A stretch of 64,000 nucleotides of DNA from Halapricum hydrolyticum (GTDB lineage Archaea; Halobacteriota; Halobacteria; Halobacteriales; Haloarculaceae), in NCBI RefSeq assembly GCF_025517535.1, contig NZ_JAOPKC010000006.1:90992-154991 (forward strand). The letters run 5' to 3'. A program made the translations under genes and the position numbers. Below, piece by piece: positions 41,990 to 50,410 of the stretch (position 1 is its first letter; each line of letters begins with the position of its first letter). The notes under the pieces are model-generated. The model saw nothing but the letters and a program-made list of their open reading frames with translations, searched no databases and was not told the DNA's origin.

Positions 41990-43444
41990 ATGAGTCTCGG
42001 CGAAGCGATCACGGGCACGCAGATGGCGGTGATCGACGGGAACAGCGCCGCACTGGGGGTCCCACCGAAGCAGCTGATGGAGTCGGCGGGCAACGCCGTC
42101 GCTCGCGCGGTTCGTTCGGTCGTCGAACCGGGGGGCGACGTCACGATCGTCGCCGGACGGGGCAACAACGGCGGTGACGCGTTCGCCGCGGCCCGGTTCC
42201 TCGATGAATACGACGTTCGCGTCCGGTTGCTCGGTCACGCGAAGACGATCACGACCGACATCGCTCGCGAGAACTGGGCGGCGCTCCAGCGCTCGGAACT
42301 CGATGCCGCGGAGTGGCGAGATTCGTCGGCGATCGAGTTCGACGATCCGGTCCTGTTCGTCGACGCGATGCTCGGGACAGGCATCAGTGGACGGGTCCGC
42401 GAACCGCTCGCCACGGCAGCAGGGCGGCTAAACGACAGCGAGACGCCGGTGCTCTCGGTAGACGTGCCCTCCGGGCTCGACGGGGAAACGGGCACACTCG
42501 CCGAGAACGCCGTCGAGGCCGATCACGTCGTCACGTTCCACAAGCCCAAGCCCGGGCTGGACGCACTGGACGCATCCGTCACAGTCGCAGATATCGGGAT
42601 TCCGGCGGCGGCAGAGCGGTTCGTCGAACGCGGCGACCTCCTTCGACTCTCCCGGCCAGCCGACAGCCACAAGGGCGATTTCGGTGAGGTGCTGGTCGTC
42701 GGCGGCGGGCCCTATACCGGTGCGCCGGCACTGGCCGCCCAGGCAGCGTTGCGGGCCGGTGCCGACCTCGTCCGGGTCGCCTGCCCCCGGTCTGTCGCTG
42801 ACGAGATCCAGAGCTACAGCGAGAACCTGATCGTCCGGCCGTTCGACGGTGAGCGGTTCACCTCCAACTCGGTCGCGAGGGTGCGGGAGCTCGCTGCCGA
42901 ACACGACAGCGTGGTCCTCGGTCCCGGCCTCGGTGCGGCGGAGAACACGCTCGTGGCGGTCCAGGAGTTCCTCGGGAACTACGACGGCTTCGCGGTCGTC
43001 GACGCTGACGCGCTTCAGGTCGTCCCCAGTGTCGAGACCGACGCCACACTCCTCTGTACGCCCCACCAGGGCGAACTCGAGGCGATGGGCGGCGAGACGG
43101 CCGCCGACTGGCGCGAGCGTGCCGACCTGGTCGAATCGTTCGCGGCCGAACTCGGACAGCCGCTACTGGTCAAAGGCCCGTACGACGTGCTCTCGGACGG
43201 CGAGCGGACCCGGGTCAACCGGACCGGCAATCCCGGGATGACCGTTGGCGGAACCGGAGACGTACTGGCGGGTACGGTGGGCGCGCTCGCGGCGACCCAG
43301 GAGCCACTAGCCGCGGCGGCGATCGGTGCGTACGTCACCGGCAAAGCGGGCGATCGAGTCGTCGACCGGCAGGGCTACGGCCTCGTGGCGACCGACCTGC
43401 TCGGTGCGATTCCACCGGTGATGTGGGAGGACAACGATGCCTGA
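41990..43444 (+). CDS. nnr: Bifunctional NAD(P)HX epimerase / ADP-dependent dehydratase
   Basis: The enzyme repairs hydrated NADH and NADPH. The 484-residue protein has an N-terminal YjeF_N epimerase domain (about residues 1-210) with VAGRGNNGGDAFAAARFL and VDAMLGTGISG, and a C-terminal dehydratase domain of the ribokinase-like fold with DSVVLGPGLG and the active-site NPGMTVGGTGDVLAGTVGAL. It overlaps moaC by 8 bp, suggesting coupling. Confidence 0.95.
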   Translation: MSLGEAITGTQMAVIDGNSAALGVPPKQLMESAGNAVARAVRSVVEPGGDVTIVAGRGNNGGDAFAAARFLDEYDVRVRLLGHAKTITTDIARENWAALQRSELDAAEWRDSSAIEFDDPVLFVDAMLGTGISGRVREPLATAAGRLNDSETPVLSVDVPSGLDGETGTLAENAVEADHVVTFHKPKPGLDALDASVTVADIGIPAAAERFVERGDLLRLSRPADSHKGDFGEVLVVGGGPYTGAPALAAQAALRAGADLVRVACPRSVADEIQSYSENLIVRPFDGERFTSNSVARVRELAAEHDSVVLGPGLGAAENTLVAVQEFLGNYDGFAVVDADALQVVPSVETDATLLCTPHQGELEAMGGETAADWRERADLVESFAAELGQPLLVKGPYDVLSDGERTRVNRTGNPGMTVGGTGDVLAGTVGALAATQEPLAAAAIGAYVTGKAGDRVVDRQGYGLVATDLLGAIPPVMWEDNDA

Positions 43445-43928
43445 CGCGGGCGACGATCAGGGAGAACTGACCCACACCGACGAGTCAGGGGAGGCGCAGA
43501 TGGTTGACGTCGGCGACAAACCCGACAGCAAACGACGGGCGGTCGCCCGCGGGACGATCCACTTGCAGGAATCGACGGTGGCAGCGATCCGGGCGAACGA
43601 ACTCGAGAAGGGCGACGTCCTTGCGACCGCCCGAGTGGGCGCGATCCAGGCGGTCAAACACACCTGGGAGACGATCCCGATGTGCCACCAGATCCCGATC
43701 ACGAACGTCGAGACGGACTTCGACGTCGGCGAGGCCGACGTGACGCTGACCGTCGTCGTCGAGACGACTGGCAAGACTGGCTGCGAGATGGAAGCGCTCG
43801 AAGGCGTCACGACCGGGCTGAATGTCGTCTGGGACATGGTCAAAGCCGCCGAGAAAGACGAGGCCGGCCAGTACCCCGACACTGCAATCAAAGACGTGAC
43901 CGTCGTCGAGAAGACGAAACGACCGTAA
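43437..43928 (+). CDS. moaC: Cyclic pyranopterin monophosphate synthase MoaC
   Basis: MoaC makes the pyranopterin precursor of molybdenum cofactor. The 163-residue protein has MVDVGDKPDSKRRAVARG (about residues 22-40), the catalytic PMCHQIPIT with Cys-His (about 82), TGKTGCEMEALEGVTTGLNVVWDMVK and the terminal Lys-containing IKDVTVVEKTK. Normal length. Its start lies inside the preceding gene. Confidence 0.96.
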   Translation: MPDAGDDQGELTHTDESGEAQMVDVGDKPDSKRRAVARGTIHLQESTVAAIRANELEKGDVLATARVGAIQAVKHTWETIPMCHQIPITNVETDFDVGEADVTLTVVVETTGKTGCEMEALEGVTTGLNVVWDMVKAAEKDEAGQYPDTAIKDVTVVEKTKRP

Positions 43929-44071
43929 TATCTGAGATCCGGAAAATATCTCTTCGTAACCGGAGAACAGGCATCAATATCCGGATCTCGGCGCCTGAGG
44001 GTCCAGAAATATCTTCATATATAAGTAAGCTTTAACTGTCTGCCTATTAGGATGATAGATGGTGACATAGG

Positions 44072-44605
44072 ATGGCAAGACGAACGATCGAGACCGATAT
44101 CTTCGGGCGCAAAACGGACTTCGAGTACTCAGAGCGTTGGGTCGGGTACTCGCTGGTCACGCTCCGGCTGGTCATGGGCTGGGTGTTCTTCTACGCGGGC
44201 GTCGACAAGTTGCTGGCCGGGGACTGGTCGGCACGCGGCTACCTGATGGGTGCGGCCAACCGCGAGGGGGTGCTCCTGCCCGGTCTCTGGGAGACGCTCG
44301 CCCAGGACTACATTGGCATCGTAGACCCGCTGAACGTGTGGGGGTTAACTCTCGTCGGGCTGGCGCTACTGCTGGGTGCGGCCGTCCGCTGGAGCGCGCT
44401 CTGGGGCTCGGTCATCATGCTGTTCTATTACCTCTCGGGATACCCGCTCGAGAACAGCCTGCTCATCGATAGCCACGTCGTCTATATCATGGTCCTGTTC
44501 GGTCTCGGGGCCTTCGGGGCAGGACGAATCCTCGGCGTCGACGAGTATCTCGAATCGACGGCGCTGGTCGAGAACAATCCCTGGCTGCGGTATCTCCTCG
44601 GGTGA
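44072..44605 (+). CDS. DoxX-family membrane protein
   Basis: A 177-residue protein with four or five helices and a polar N-terminus. TLRLVMGWVFFYAGVDKLLAGDW and AVRWSALWGSVIMLFYYLSG follow the DoxX/DoxD pattern. DoxD-type proteins in archaea can act with thiosulphate:quinone oxidoreductases, but most haloarchaeal members lack known partners and this one has none nearby. The TATATAA element at 44018-44024 is about 48 bp upstream of the start. Confidence 0.8.
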   Translation: MARRTIETDIFGRKTDFEYSERWVGYSLVTLRLVMGWVFFYAGVDKLLAGDWSARGYLMGAANREGVLLPGLWETLAQDYIGIVDPLNVWGLTLVGLALLLGAAVRWSALWGSVIMLFYYLSGYPLENSLLIDSHVVYIMVLFGLGAFGAGRILGVDEYLESTALVENNPWLRYLLG

Positions 44606-44771
44606 GGTCGTTGCAGTGACAGCGTCGGGGCTCGCCGTTCAGTTTCGTCGGAGAAGGTTTGCGAGGGAAGACCGCTCCGTGCGGACTTCCGCGCACTGTT
44701 TTGCGAGGGGCCGTAGTGGCCAACAGTGCGAGCGTGCATCTCGTCCGACGCGTGGTGGCGCCGGAACGCGA

Positions 44772-44855
44772 TGCGAGGGAAGGGATTTGAACCCTTGGAC
44801 CCCTACGGGAGCGGATCTTGAGTCCGCCGCCGTTTCCAGGCTTGGCTACCCTCGC
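44772..44855 (-). tRNA. tRNA-Leu (anticodon CAA)
   Basis: On the minus strand the acceptor GCGAGGG pairs with CCCTCGC with discriminator A. The anticodon stem GCGGA/TCCGC encloses loop CTCAAGA, giving anticodon CAA. The variable arm is long (TCCCGTAGGGGTCC), as in class II tRNA-Leu, and the T-arm is AAGGG-TTCAAAT-CCCTT. No intron. Confidence 0.95.
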
Positions 44856-44996
44856 ACGCGCGCATCTGTCGATAACGGGACGGGATATAAACGTGCTACG
44901 AAACAGGGTGGCGGTCCGAAGACCGGACTCCGTCGCGAAGTCGGTCAGTTCCGCCGGGAGCGACGAGCGCTTTGCCCGACCTGCGAATAACTCCCC

Positions 44997-45482
44997 ATGG
45001 ACGAGCATACGCGCGACGACAGCGTGCCACCGCCCGACGGATCTCCGACCGGGTGGAATCCGGAAACCCGGACGTGGGAACACGCGACGCTCCGGCGGGC
45101 AGTGGTGCACGGCGTCCGGCTGTACAACGACGGCGCGTTCCATGAATCGCATGACTGTTTTGAATCAGAATGGTACAATTACGGCCGCGGAACCACCGAG
45201 AGCGCCTTCGCCCACGGGATGGTCCAGGTCGCGGCGGGCGCGTACAAGCACTTCGACTTCGAGAACGACGACGGAATGGTGAGTCTCTTCGAAACTGCGC
45301 TCCAGTACCTCTACGGCATCCCGAACGACTACTACGGCGTCGACGTCCTCGACGTGCGAACGACGCTCACGAACGCGATCGTCGATCCGGACACGCTTGA
45401 TGGGTGGCGAATCACCCTCGACGGGGCGCGGCCCGTCGGGACACAGTCGGATTACGAGTATGTTGACGGTCTCGATCCGTGA
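44997..45482 (+). CDS. DUF309 family protein
   Basis: A 161-residue protein with the family core RLYNDGAFHESHDCFESEWYN (about residues 41-61), then FAHGMVQVAAGAYKHF. The helical repeat with conserved His and Glu resembles a metal-binding site, but no biochemical role is established for DUF309. The N-terminus is Pro-rich. It is about 140 bp from the tRNA-Leu gene and faces away from it. Confidence 0.88.
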   Translation: MDEHTRDDSVPPPDGSPTGWNPETRTWEHATLRRAVVHGVRLYNDGAFHESHDCFESEWYNYGRGTTESAFAHGMVQVAAGAYKHFDFENDDGMVSLFETALQYLYGIPNDYYGVDVLDVRTTLTNAIVDPDTLDGWRITLDGARPVGTQSDYEYVDGLDP

Positions 45483-45554
45483 GGTTCCGTCCTGCCGATG
45501 TGCGTCCAGCGACTCTGCGCCTTATTTTTCGGTGATATTCTCTCCTGGTGTCGG

Positions 45555-45676
45555 TACTTTTAAGACGGTCCGTCTCCCAAAATCGAGATGACGCTTCGCT
45601 TGGAGGGCCGAAGCGTCAGCGGGGACCAATTCAGGGCGGCAAGCGTCCGGCCGGGGCTTTCCCGGCCGGTTCGCTT
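45555..45676 (+). ncRNA. Candidate structured RNA locus: promoter, palindrome and two hairpins
   Basis: TTTTAA (45558-45563) would direct initiation near 45588. AGACGGTCCGTCT (45563-45575) is a 13-bp palindrome between them. Two perfect stems follow: TGACGCTTCG/CGAAGCGTCA (45589-45598, 45609-45618), and CCGGCCGGG/CCCGGCCGG (45647-45655, 45661-45669) extended by AAGCG/CGCTT. An ATG at 45588 opens a 63-codon frame that is basic and not haloarchaeal in composition, so an RNA is favoured. Expression is unproven. Confidence 0.4.
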
Positions 45677-45981
45677 TCCACTCGTTGTTAGTCTGGTAGT
45701 GCCATCTGTGGTCGACTGTCACCGCGACCGGTATCCGTGTCTGGATCAGTGGCGACCGCAGTTCGACCGGCGACGATAGCCACTTCGAGATAACTACCAA
45801 TACAGAATTACGACCAGTAGTTGTCGACGAGCGGCCACCCTGCCGTAGGCACTCCCCTCAGCGGTATTATCCTTCGGTTCACCCACGACGACGGTCTGAT
45901 AGCGTACTTACCGCCAAAGCGTCACTTTCAGGCCGATATATTTATATTATTCCGACAGTAACGTAAAAGTGGACATTACCG

Positions 45982-46257
45982 ATGTACGACTTGACAGGAT
46001 TCCAGCGAGACCTGCTATATGTCATCGCCGGAAAAGAGGAGCCGCACGGGCTCGCAATCAAAGAGGAACTCGAGGAGTACTACGAGAAGGAGATTCACCA
46101 CGGACGGCTGTATCCGAACCTCGACACGCTCGTCGACAAGGGACTCGTCGAGAAGGGACAGCGCGACCGACGGACGAACTACTACAGCCTGACACGGCGT
46201 GGCCGTCGAGAGATCGAGGCGCGACGCGAGTGGGAACAGCAGTACGTCGATCTGTGA
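45982..46257 (+). CDS. PadR-family transcriptional regulator
   Basis: A 91-residue winged-helix protein. FQRDLLYVIAGKEEPHGLAIKEELEEYYEKEIHHGRLYPNLDTLVDKGLVEKG is the PadR core, with the wing DRRTNYYSLTRRGRREI. It lacks the C-terminal dimerisation helix of longer PadR proteins, as is common in haloarchaea. ATATATTTATATTA at about 45935-45949 is its likely promoter, which leaves a leader of around 10-20 bases. Its target is unknown; the palindrome at 45563-45575 is one candidate. Confidence 0.88.
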   Translation: MYDLTGFQRDLLYVIAGKEEPHGLAIKEELEEYYEKEIHHGRLYPNLDTLVDKGLVEKGQRDRRTNYYSLTRRGRREIEARREWEQQYVDL

Positions 46258-46311
46258 TCGCAGTTGCCGTGACCGGTCCCGTTTCCAGCAGTTACTGATG
46301 GTGCGGTGGGC

Positions 46312-46617
46312 TCAAAACGTCCCGGAGCCACCTTCGAGCCGGTCGACGACTTCCCGAAGGTCGGCCTCGCTCTCGATTGTCTCTTTGACGCTCTCGCGCT
46401 TGCGGACTTCCTTTGCCGTTGCGTCGTACGCCCGGACGTATTCGGCCCGACTGTGCTCTTCGAAGGCGTGCCGGATCGCGAAGTAGCCATCGGGCAGGAC
46501 TGTCCCGCAGACCTGACACTCGACACGCTGGTGGTCAGTCGCCTGATGGACGATCAGATCCTCGACCCGGTCGAACGTCCGTCCGTCGCCCTCGATTGCA
46601 CACTCCCAGCTGGTCAT
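46312..46617 (-). CDS. Small zinc-finger-like protein (DUF7565-like)
   Basis: A 101-residue protein starting MTSWECAIEGDGRTFDRVEDLIVHQATDHQ with later CQVCGTVLPDGYFAIRHAFEEH. The Cys and His spacing resembles a C2H2-type finger repeated twice (C...H...H, CxxC...H...H). The C-terminus is helical and charged. Starts at 46626 or 46632 are possible; the latter would lie nearest a TATA-like element at 46672-46678 that is shared with the divergent PHP gene. Function unknown. Confidence 0.65.
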   Translation of the reverse strand: MTSWECAIEGDGRTFDRVEDLIVHQATDHQRVECQVCGTVLPDGYFAIRHAFEEHSRAEYVRAYDATAKEVRKRESVKETIESEADLREVVDRLEGGSGTF

Positions 46618-46702
46618 ACGCGACATAAGCATCGAGACGACCGTGAATGTTTCCCCGGGCGCAATCAGAAGCGATAATTCCCCCTCGGGAGTAAATCGAC
46701 AG

Positions 46703-47467
46703 GTGACAGGGAGCGATGGGACCCGCGTGGACCTGCACGTCAAGGTACTCGACGGCGGCGTCGTCGAGCGGGCGAAAGCCCGCGGGCTCGACGTGCTGGT
46801 GTACGCACCGCACTTCACGCGCTGGCCAACGATCGAACGGCAGGCCGAGACGTTCAGCGACGACGAGTTGACCGTCGTCCCGGGCCGGGAGATCTTCACC
46901 GGGCCGTGGCACGACAGGCGGCACGTGCTGGCGCTCGATCTCGACGCTCCGATCCCGGATTTCATCACGCTCGACGGTGCGATGGCCGAACTTCGCCGCC
47001 AGGATGCCACCGTGCTCGCGCCTCACCCGGCATTTCTGAGCGTCAGCCTCGGCCGCGAGCAACTCCTGGAATACCGGCACGTGATCGACGGAATCGAGGT
47101 GTACAATCCCAAACACCTCCCCTGGCACAACCGGCGTGCCCAGTCGCTCGCGAGCGAGCTCGGTCTCCCGGCGTTTGCGTCCTCGTACGCGCACCTTCCG
47201 GGTACCGTCGGCGAAGTCTGGACGACTTTCGAGGCAAATCTTCGGACAGCGAGCGACCTCGCCGAAGCGCTCGAAGACGGCACACGGCGACGGCTGTTCC
47301 ATCGATCGGGGTACAGCCATCGCACCCGAAAACTGCTCGAGTTTTCCCATCTGGGCTACGAGAACGCCTGGAAGAAGTTCGACCGGATCGTCCTGTCAGG
47401 GATGGAGGCGACCCATCCCGGCCACGTCGCGTACGGTGGGCGGTTCGACGATGTTCGCGTCGTCTAG
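46703..47467 (+). CDS. PHP-domain metal-dependent phosphoesterase-like protein
   Basis: A 254-residue protein with VDLHVKVLD near the start (one His of the usual HxH), VYAPHFTRWP, VVPGREIFTG, LAPHPAFLSVSLG and SSYAHLPGTVGE. These give the metal-binding residues of a PHP fold. GTG 46703 is adopted because GATAATT lies about 24-31 bp upstream and the upstream frame has no family similarity. The first HxH is degenerate to HxK, as in related haloarchaeal proteins. It overlaps the next convergent gene by 4 bp. Confidence 0.78.
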   Translation: MTGSDGTRVDLHVKVLDGGVVERAKARGLDVLVYAPHFTRWPTIERQAETFSDDELTVVPGREIFTGPWHDRRHVLALDLDAPIPDFITLDGAMAELRRQDATVLAPHPAFLSVSLGREQLLEYRHVIDGIEVYNPKHLPWHNRRAQSLASELGLPAFASSYAHLPGTVGEVWTTFEANLRTASDLAEALEDGTRRRLFHRSGYSHRTRKLLEFSHLGYENAWKKFDRIVLSGMEATHPGHVAYGGRFDDVRVV

Positions 47468-47949
47468 AGGCCGATGACCTGCTGGACCTGTGCCTGGATC
47501 TCGGGCGGCGTCCCGTAGATGAGCCCGGCTGCAACGACGAGTTCGAACGCCGTCACTGTGAGCATCATCGGGGTTGCCCACTTGCTGCTGACGGGCACGC
47601 CGATCGGGAGATCAAACTCTTCGTCCCAGAAAGGATAAAAGAAAGCGATCCCGCGCCGGCTCCCGAGGACGTCGAGCACGTAGTGAGTGAGGACGCCGAT
47701 CCAGACGTACTGGAGATTCGAGAAGTAGATCGGATAGGCGAGCACGATCCCGAGGACTGGGAGGTTGTGTAGCGTTTTGCGGTGCTTTCCGAACGCCGTG
47801 TCGACGTCCGGGAACAGCGCCCCGAGCACGACCGGGACAAGCACTTCAGCGATCGTTCGCACGGTCTCGAGGTCGCCACTCGGCTGGACGATGATCCCGA
47901 TTCCGACACTCAACAGGACGGCGTTCAGCACGTGCCCGCGTTTGTTCAT
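47464..47949 (-). CDS. Membrane-bound metal-dependent hydrolase (YdjM/DUF457-like)
   Basis: A 161-residue protein with four helices. It has NKRGHVLNAVLL, VVLGALFPDVDTAFGKHRKTLHNLPVLG and GVLTHYVLDVLGSRRGIAFFYPF. Conserved His and Asp (GALFPDxD, HRKTLHN, THYVLD) are the family metal ligands. Members are inner-membrane proteins of uncertain substrate. ATG 47949 is used; the longer frame to 48252 is Arg-rich shadow of the cinA gene region. Confidence 0.82.
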   Translation of the reverse strand: MNKRGHVLNAVLLSVGIGIIVQPSGDLETVRTIAEVLVPVVLGALFPDVDTAFGKHRKTLHNLPVLGIVLAYPIYFSNLQYVWIGVLTHYVLDVLGSRRGIAFFYPFWDEEFDLPIGVPVSSKWATPMMLTVTAFELVVAAGLIYGTPPEIQAQVQQVIGL

Positions 47950-48026
47950 CACCGGAATCGACGGACGGCGGGGACTCAAGCGTTTCCCTCCGACGGCAGC
48001 GCTTGCCAGCCGTGGCCTGGGTTTCG

Positions 48027-48545
48027 CTACCGCTCTCGTTTGATCGCTTCGAGCAAATCGGTCAGCGACTGTCGGACGACCTGCTCGCGGACTGCCTGCC
48101 GATCGCCATCGAAGCGATACTGATCGACGGCGGTCGTGGAGTCGCCGCTCTCCCAGGGGGCGGCGTAGGCGACGCCGATGATGGCCGTTCCGACGGGCGT
48201 TTCGCCGGTGCCGCCGCCGGGACCGGCGACGCCGGTGTTGGCAACTCCCCACGTCACGTCGGCCAGATCCCTGGCGGCCCGGGCGAGCTCGGCGGTCGCG
48301 GCTTCGCTGACGGCACCGTGTCGGTCGAGCGTCTCGCGGTCGACACCCGTCAGCGTCCGCAGAGCGTCGTAGTCGTAGGGGACGAGCACGCGGTCGAGAT
48401 AGTCGCTGGCTCCCGGGGGTGTCGTCAGTGCCGCACCGACGCCGCCGCCGGTGCAGGTCTCGGCGACGGCCAGCGTCTCGTCGGTCTCACGTAGCCGATC
48501 TCGCACGCGTGTCGCCAGTTCGCGCGTCTGATCGCGGGCGTTCAT
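48027..48545 (-). CDS. CinA-family nicotinamide-nucleotide amidohydrolase
   Basis: A 172-residue protein equal to the C-terminal domain of bacterial CinA. It has LAVAETCTGGGVGAALT, PGASDYLDRVLVPYDYDA, HGAVSEAATAELA and GVANTGVAGPGGGTGETPVGTA, which cover the deamidase active site that converts NMN to nicotinate mononucleotide. ATG 48545 fits the family start. It is stand-alone, as usual in archaea. Confidence 0.92.
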   Translation of the reverse strand: MNARDQTRELATRVRDRLRETDETLAVAETCTGGGVGAALTTPPGASDYLDRVLVPYDYDALRTLTGVDRETLDRHGAVSEAATAELARAARDLADVTWGVANTGVAGPGGGTGETPVGTAIIGVAYAAPWESGDSTTAVDQYRFDGDRQAVREQVVRQSLTDLLEAIKRER

Positions 48546-48734
48546 GCGGGACTCAGCGCGCGCCAGACAGGTGAGACTTACTGTTGGGCGCGAAGGTGTT
48601 CGCACTCGGGTAGCGAAGCCCCCGAGCGTTCATTTCCGCCGGTAGTTACCGGCTCGTGTCGTGATGTCCGATCACCACTCGAAAGGACAGCGGCTCCGAT
48701 ATTCTCTTAAGTAACGATCGAGTATACATCAGTA

Positions 48735-49169
48735 ATGATAGAGGCCACGAGCGCGGGAGCGATCCTCTTTCGCGATACGCGTGGCCGTCGTGAATACCTC
48801 CTGTTGAAGAGTCGGCCCGGCGACTGGGAATTTCCCAAGGGCGGGGTCGAAGGCGACGAGGAGTTACAGCAGACGGCCATCCGAGAAGTGAAAGAAGAAG
48901 CCGGGATCGAAGAGTTCCGGCTCGTCGATGGATTCCGCAAGGACTACGATTACATCTTCGAGGCGGACGGCAACACCATCCACAAGACCGTCCACCTCTT
49001 CATCGCCAAGTCCTACGAAGCGAGTGCCGAACTGTCCAACGAACACCGCGACCTGCAGTGGCGCGACTACAAGCAGGCGGTCAACACCGTCACGCAGGAC
49101 GGGCCACGGGAGATCCTCGAGGAGGCTCACGACTTCCTCGACGAAAAGAAAGCCGAAGGTGAGCTCTAG
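48735..49169 (+). CDS. Nudix hydrolase (diadenosine tetraphosphatase type)
   Basis: A 144-residue protein with a complete Nudix box, GGVEGDEELQQTAIREVKEEAGI (residues 36-58). It begins MIEATSAGAILFRDTRGRREYLLLKSR and has YDYIFEADGNTIHKTVHLFIA, typical of the Ap4A hydrolase branch. TCTTAAGT at 48703-48711 lies about 25-32 bp upstream as TATA element. It is probably involved in clearing dinucleotides made under stress. Confidence 0.93.
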   Translation: MIEATSAGAILFRDTRGRREYLLLKSRPGDWEFPKGGVEGDEELQQTAIREVKEEAGIEEFRLVDGFRKDYDYIFEADGNTIHKTVHLFIAKSYEASAELSNEHRDLQWRDYKQAVNTVTQDGPREILEEAHDFLDEKKAEGEL

Positions 49170-49279
49170 AGCCACGGCAGCCACCTCAGACGAAAGACCG
49201 GGCCCGCGAACGATACTCCGGACGCGAGGCCGGATCGGCTGGCGATACGGTTTTCCACGAGCAGCGTCTGCAGGCGCAC

Positions 49280-50317
49280 GTGGACCCGGACAGCGAGTTC
49301 GTCTTCGAATTGCAGGTCTGCCAGTGGGCCGAGCTGTCCTGGCCCCCGGGCCGAGAGCGGACGCAGCCCGTCCTGATCGCCCGCCAGCTCGGCACGGAGC
49401 GACGGCGCTGGGACACGATCATCATCGAGTGTGATCCGGACGCACTCGAAGCACGCAGCCGGTTCGGTCGCGAACGCCTCGATTCGGACCTGCTCGACGT
49501 GCTCCGGTACGCGCCCGACGAGTGGACGTGGTATCGGGACGCCCTGCCCGATCCCGGCTACCCCTGGCGGTACGTCCGGGAATCGATTCACCGGGCCGGC
49601 GATCGTGGGATCCTCGAAACGCGAACGCGGGGCAACCGACTCCAGATCCGCCGGCGCTGGGCGTATCCGGACTGGGTCGATCGGATCGTTGCGATCGAGA
49701 ACAAACCGGACTTCGACGCCAGCGCCGCCCGCGTGCTGGGCGAGCAACTCCAGCGAGACGTCGCCGTCGGCCTGGCCGACGAGGTCTGGGTGGCGACCGC
49801 GGACGGCCAGGAGCGATTCGAGCGCGCCTTGCTGGAGGACGTTCCCGTCGAGGTCGGGATCCTTCTCGTCGACGGGGCCGACGCCGAGGCGATCTGGCAG
49901 CCGCGGTCGCTGTCGCCCACCGAACCGGGCACCCGCATCGAAGAGCGACCGGAAGGAGGGACGCGCGACGCGTCCGCGGCCCGGTTTTCGTACGTCGATC
50001 CGGACTGGAAGCGCGAGAAGCGACTGGCGATCGCCGAGCGGGCCTACGAACGCGGCTTCCGGTCGTACGTCGACACGATGCGCCCGGACTGTCGACACTT
50101 CGAGTTGCGCGACGTGCCGGCGGGGTTCCTGCCCTATTGCGGTACGAAAGCGTGCCATCAGACCGGGAGCGAGTGTCGCGGCGGCTGTCCGGAATACGAG
50201 CCCGAGCCGCCGACCTGGCGGACGCGCGGCTGGCCGATTGACGGCGGCCCGGGGGCCGGGATCAGGCGACTGCTCGACCGCCAGCGCCTGCGAACTCGAC
50301 CCGGGCTCGAAGAGTGA
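49280..50317 (+). CDS. DUF5787 family protein
   Basis: A 345-residue protein from GTG 49280, starting MDPDSEFVFELQVCQWAELSWPPGRE. The centre has RRWAYPDWVDRIVAIENKPDF and QRDVAVGLADEVWVAT, which resembles a restriction-endonuclease-like fold with the strand VAIENKPDF holding a possible E-x-K. A Cys cluster near the C-terminus (CGTKACHQTGSECRGGCPEY) may bind a metal or iron-sulphur cluster. This matches haloarchaeal DUF5787; function unknown. A DNA-acting nuclease is only a suggestion. Confidence 0.75.
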   Translation: MDPDSEFVFELQVCQWAELSWPPGRERTQPVLIARQLGTERRRWDTIIIECDPDALEARSRFGRERLDSDLLDVLRYAPDEWTWYRDALPDPGYPWRYVRESIHRAGDRGILETRTRGNRLQIRRRWAYPDWVDRIVAIENKPDFDASAARVLGEQLQRDVAVGLADEVWVATADGQERFERALLEDVPVEVGILLVDGADAEAIWQPRSLSPTEPGTRIEERPEGGTRDASAARFSYVDPDWKREKRLAIAERAYERGFRSYVDTMRPDCRHFELRDVPAGFLPYCGTKACHQTGSECRGGCPEYEPEPPTWRTRGWPIDGGPGAGIRRLLDRQRLRTRPGLEE

Positions 50318-50410
50318 TGCCGTCCGAGCCTCCCGCGACGAGAGTTACGTCCCGTGTTCCGGCCCCAGTGAGGCGACGGTCTTACCTACCAGCGCTTCGA
50401 GGGGTGGCGT

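Noticed and set aside
44487..45152. 221-codon frame on the minus strand
   Set aside because: It crosses the tRNA-Leu gene and is antisense to the DUF309 gene; composition is Arg/Cys-rich and not haloarchaeal.
45588..45779. 63-codon frame starting at the predicted transcription start
   Set aside because: The product is basic and Arg-rich, unlike haloarchaeal proteins, and its first 30 codons are made of the two hairpins. A structured RNA explains the DNA better.
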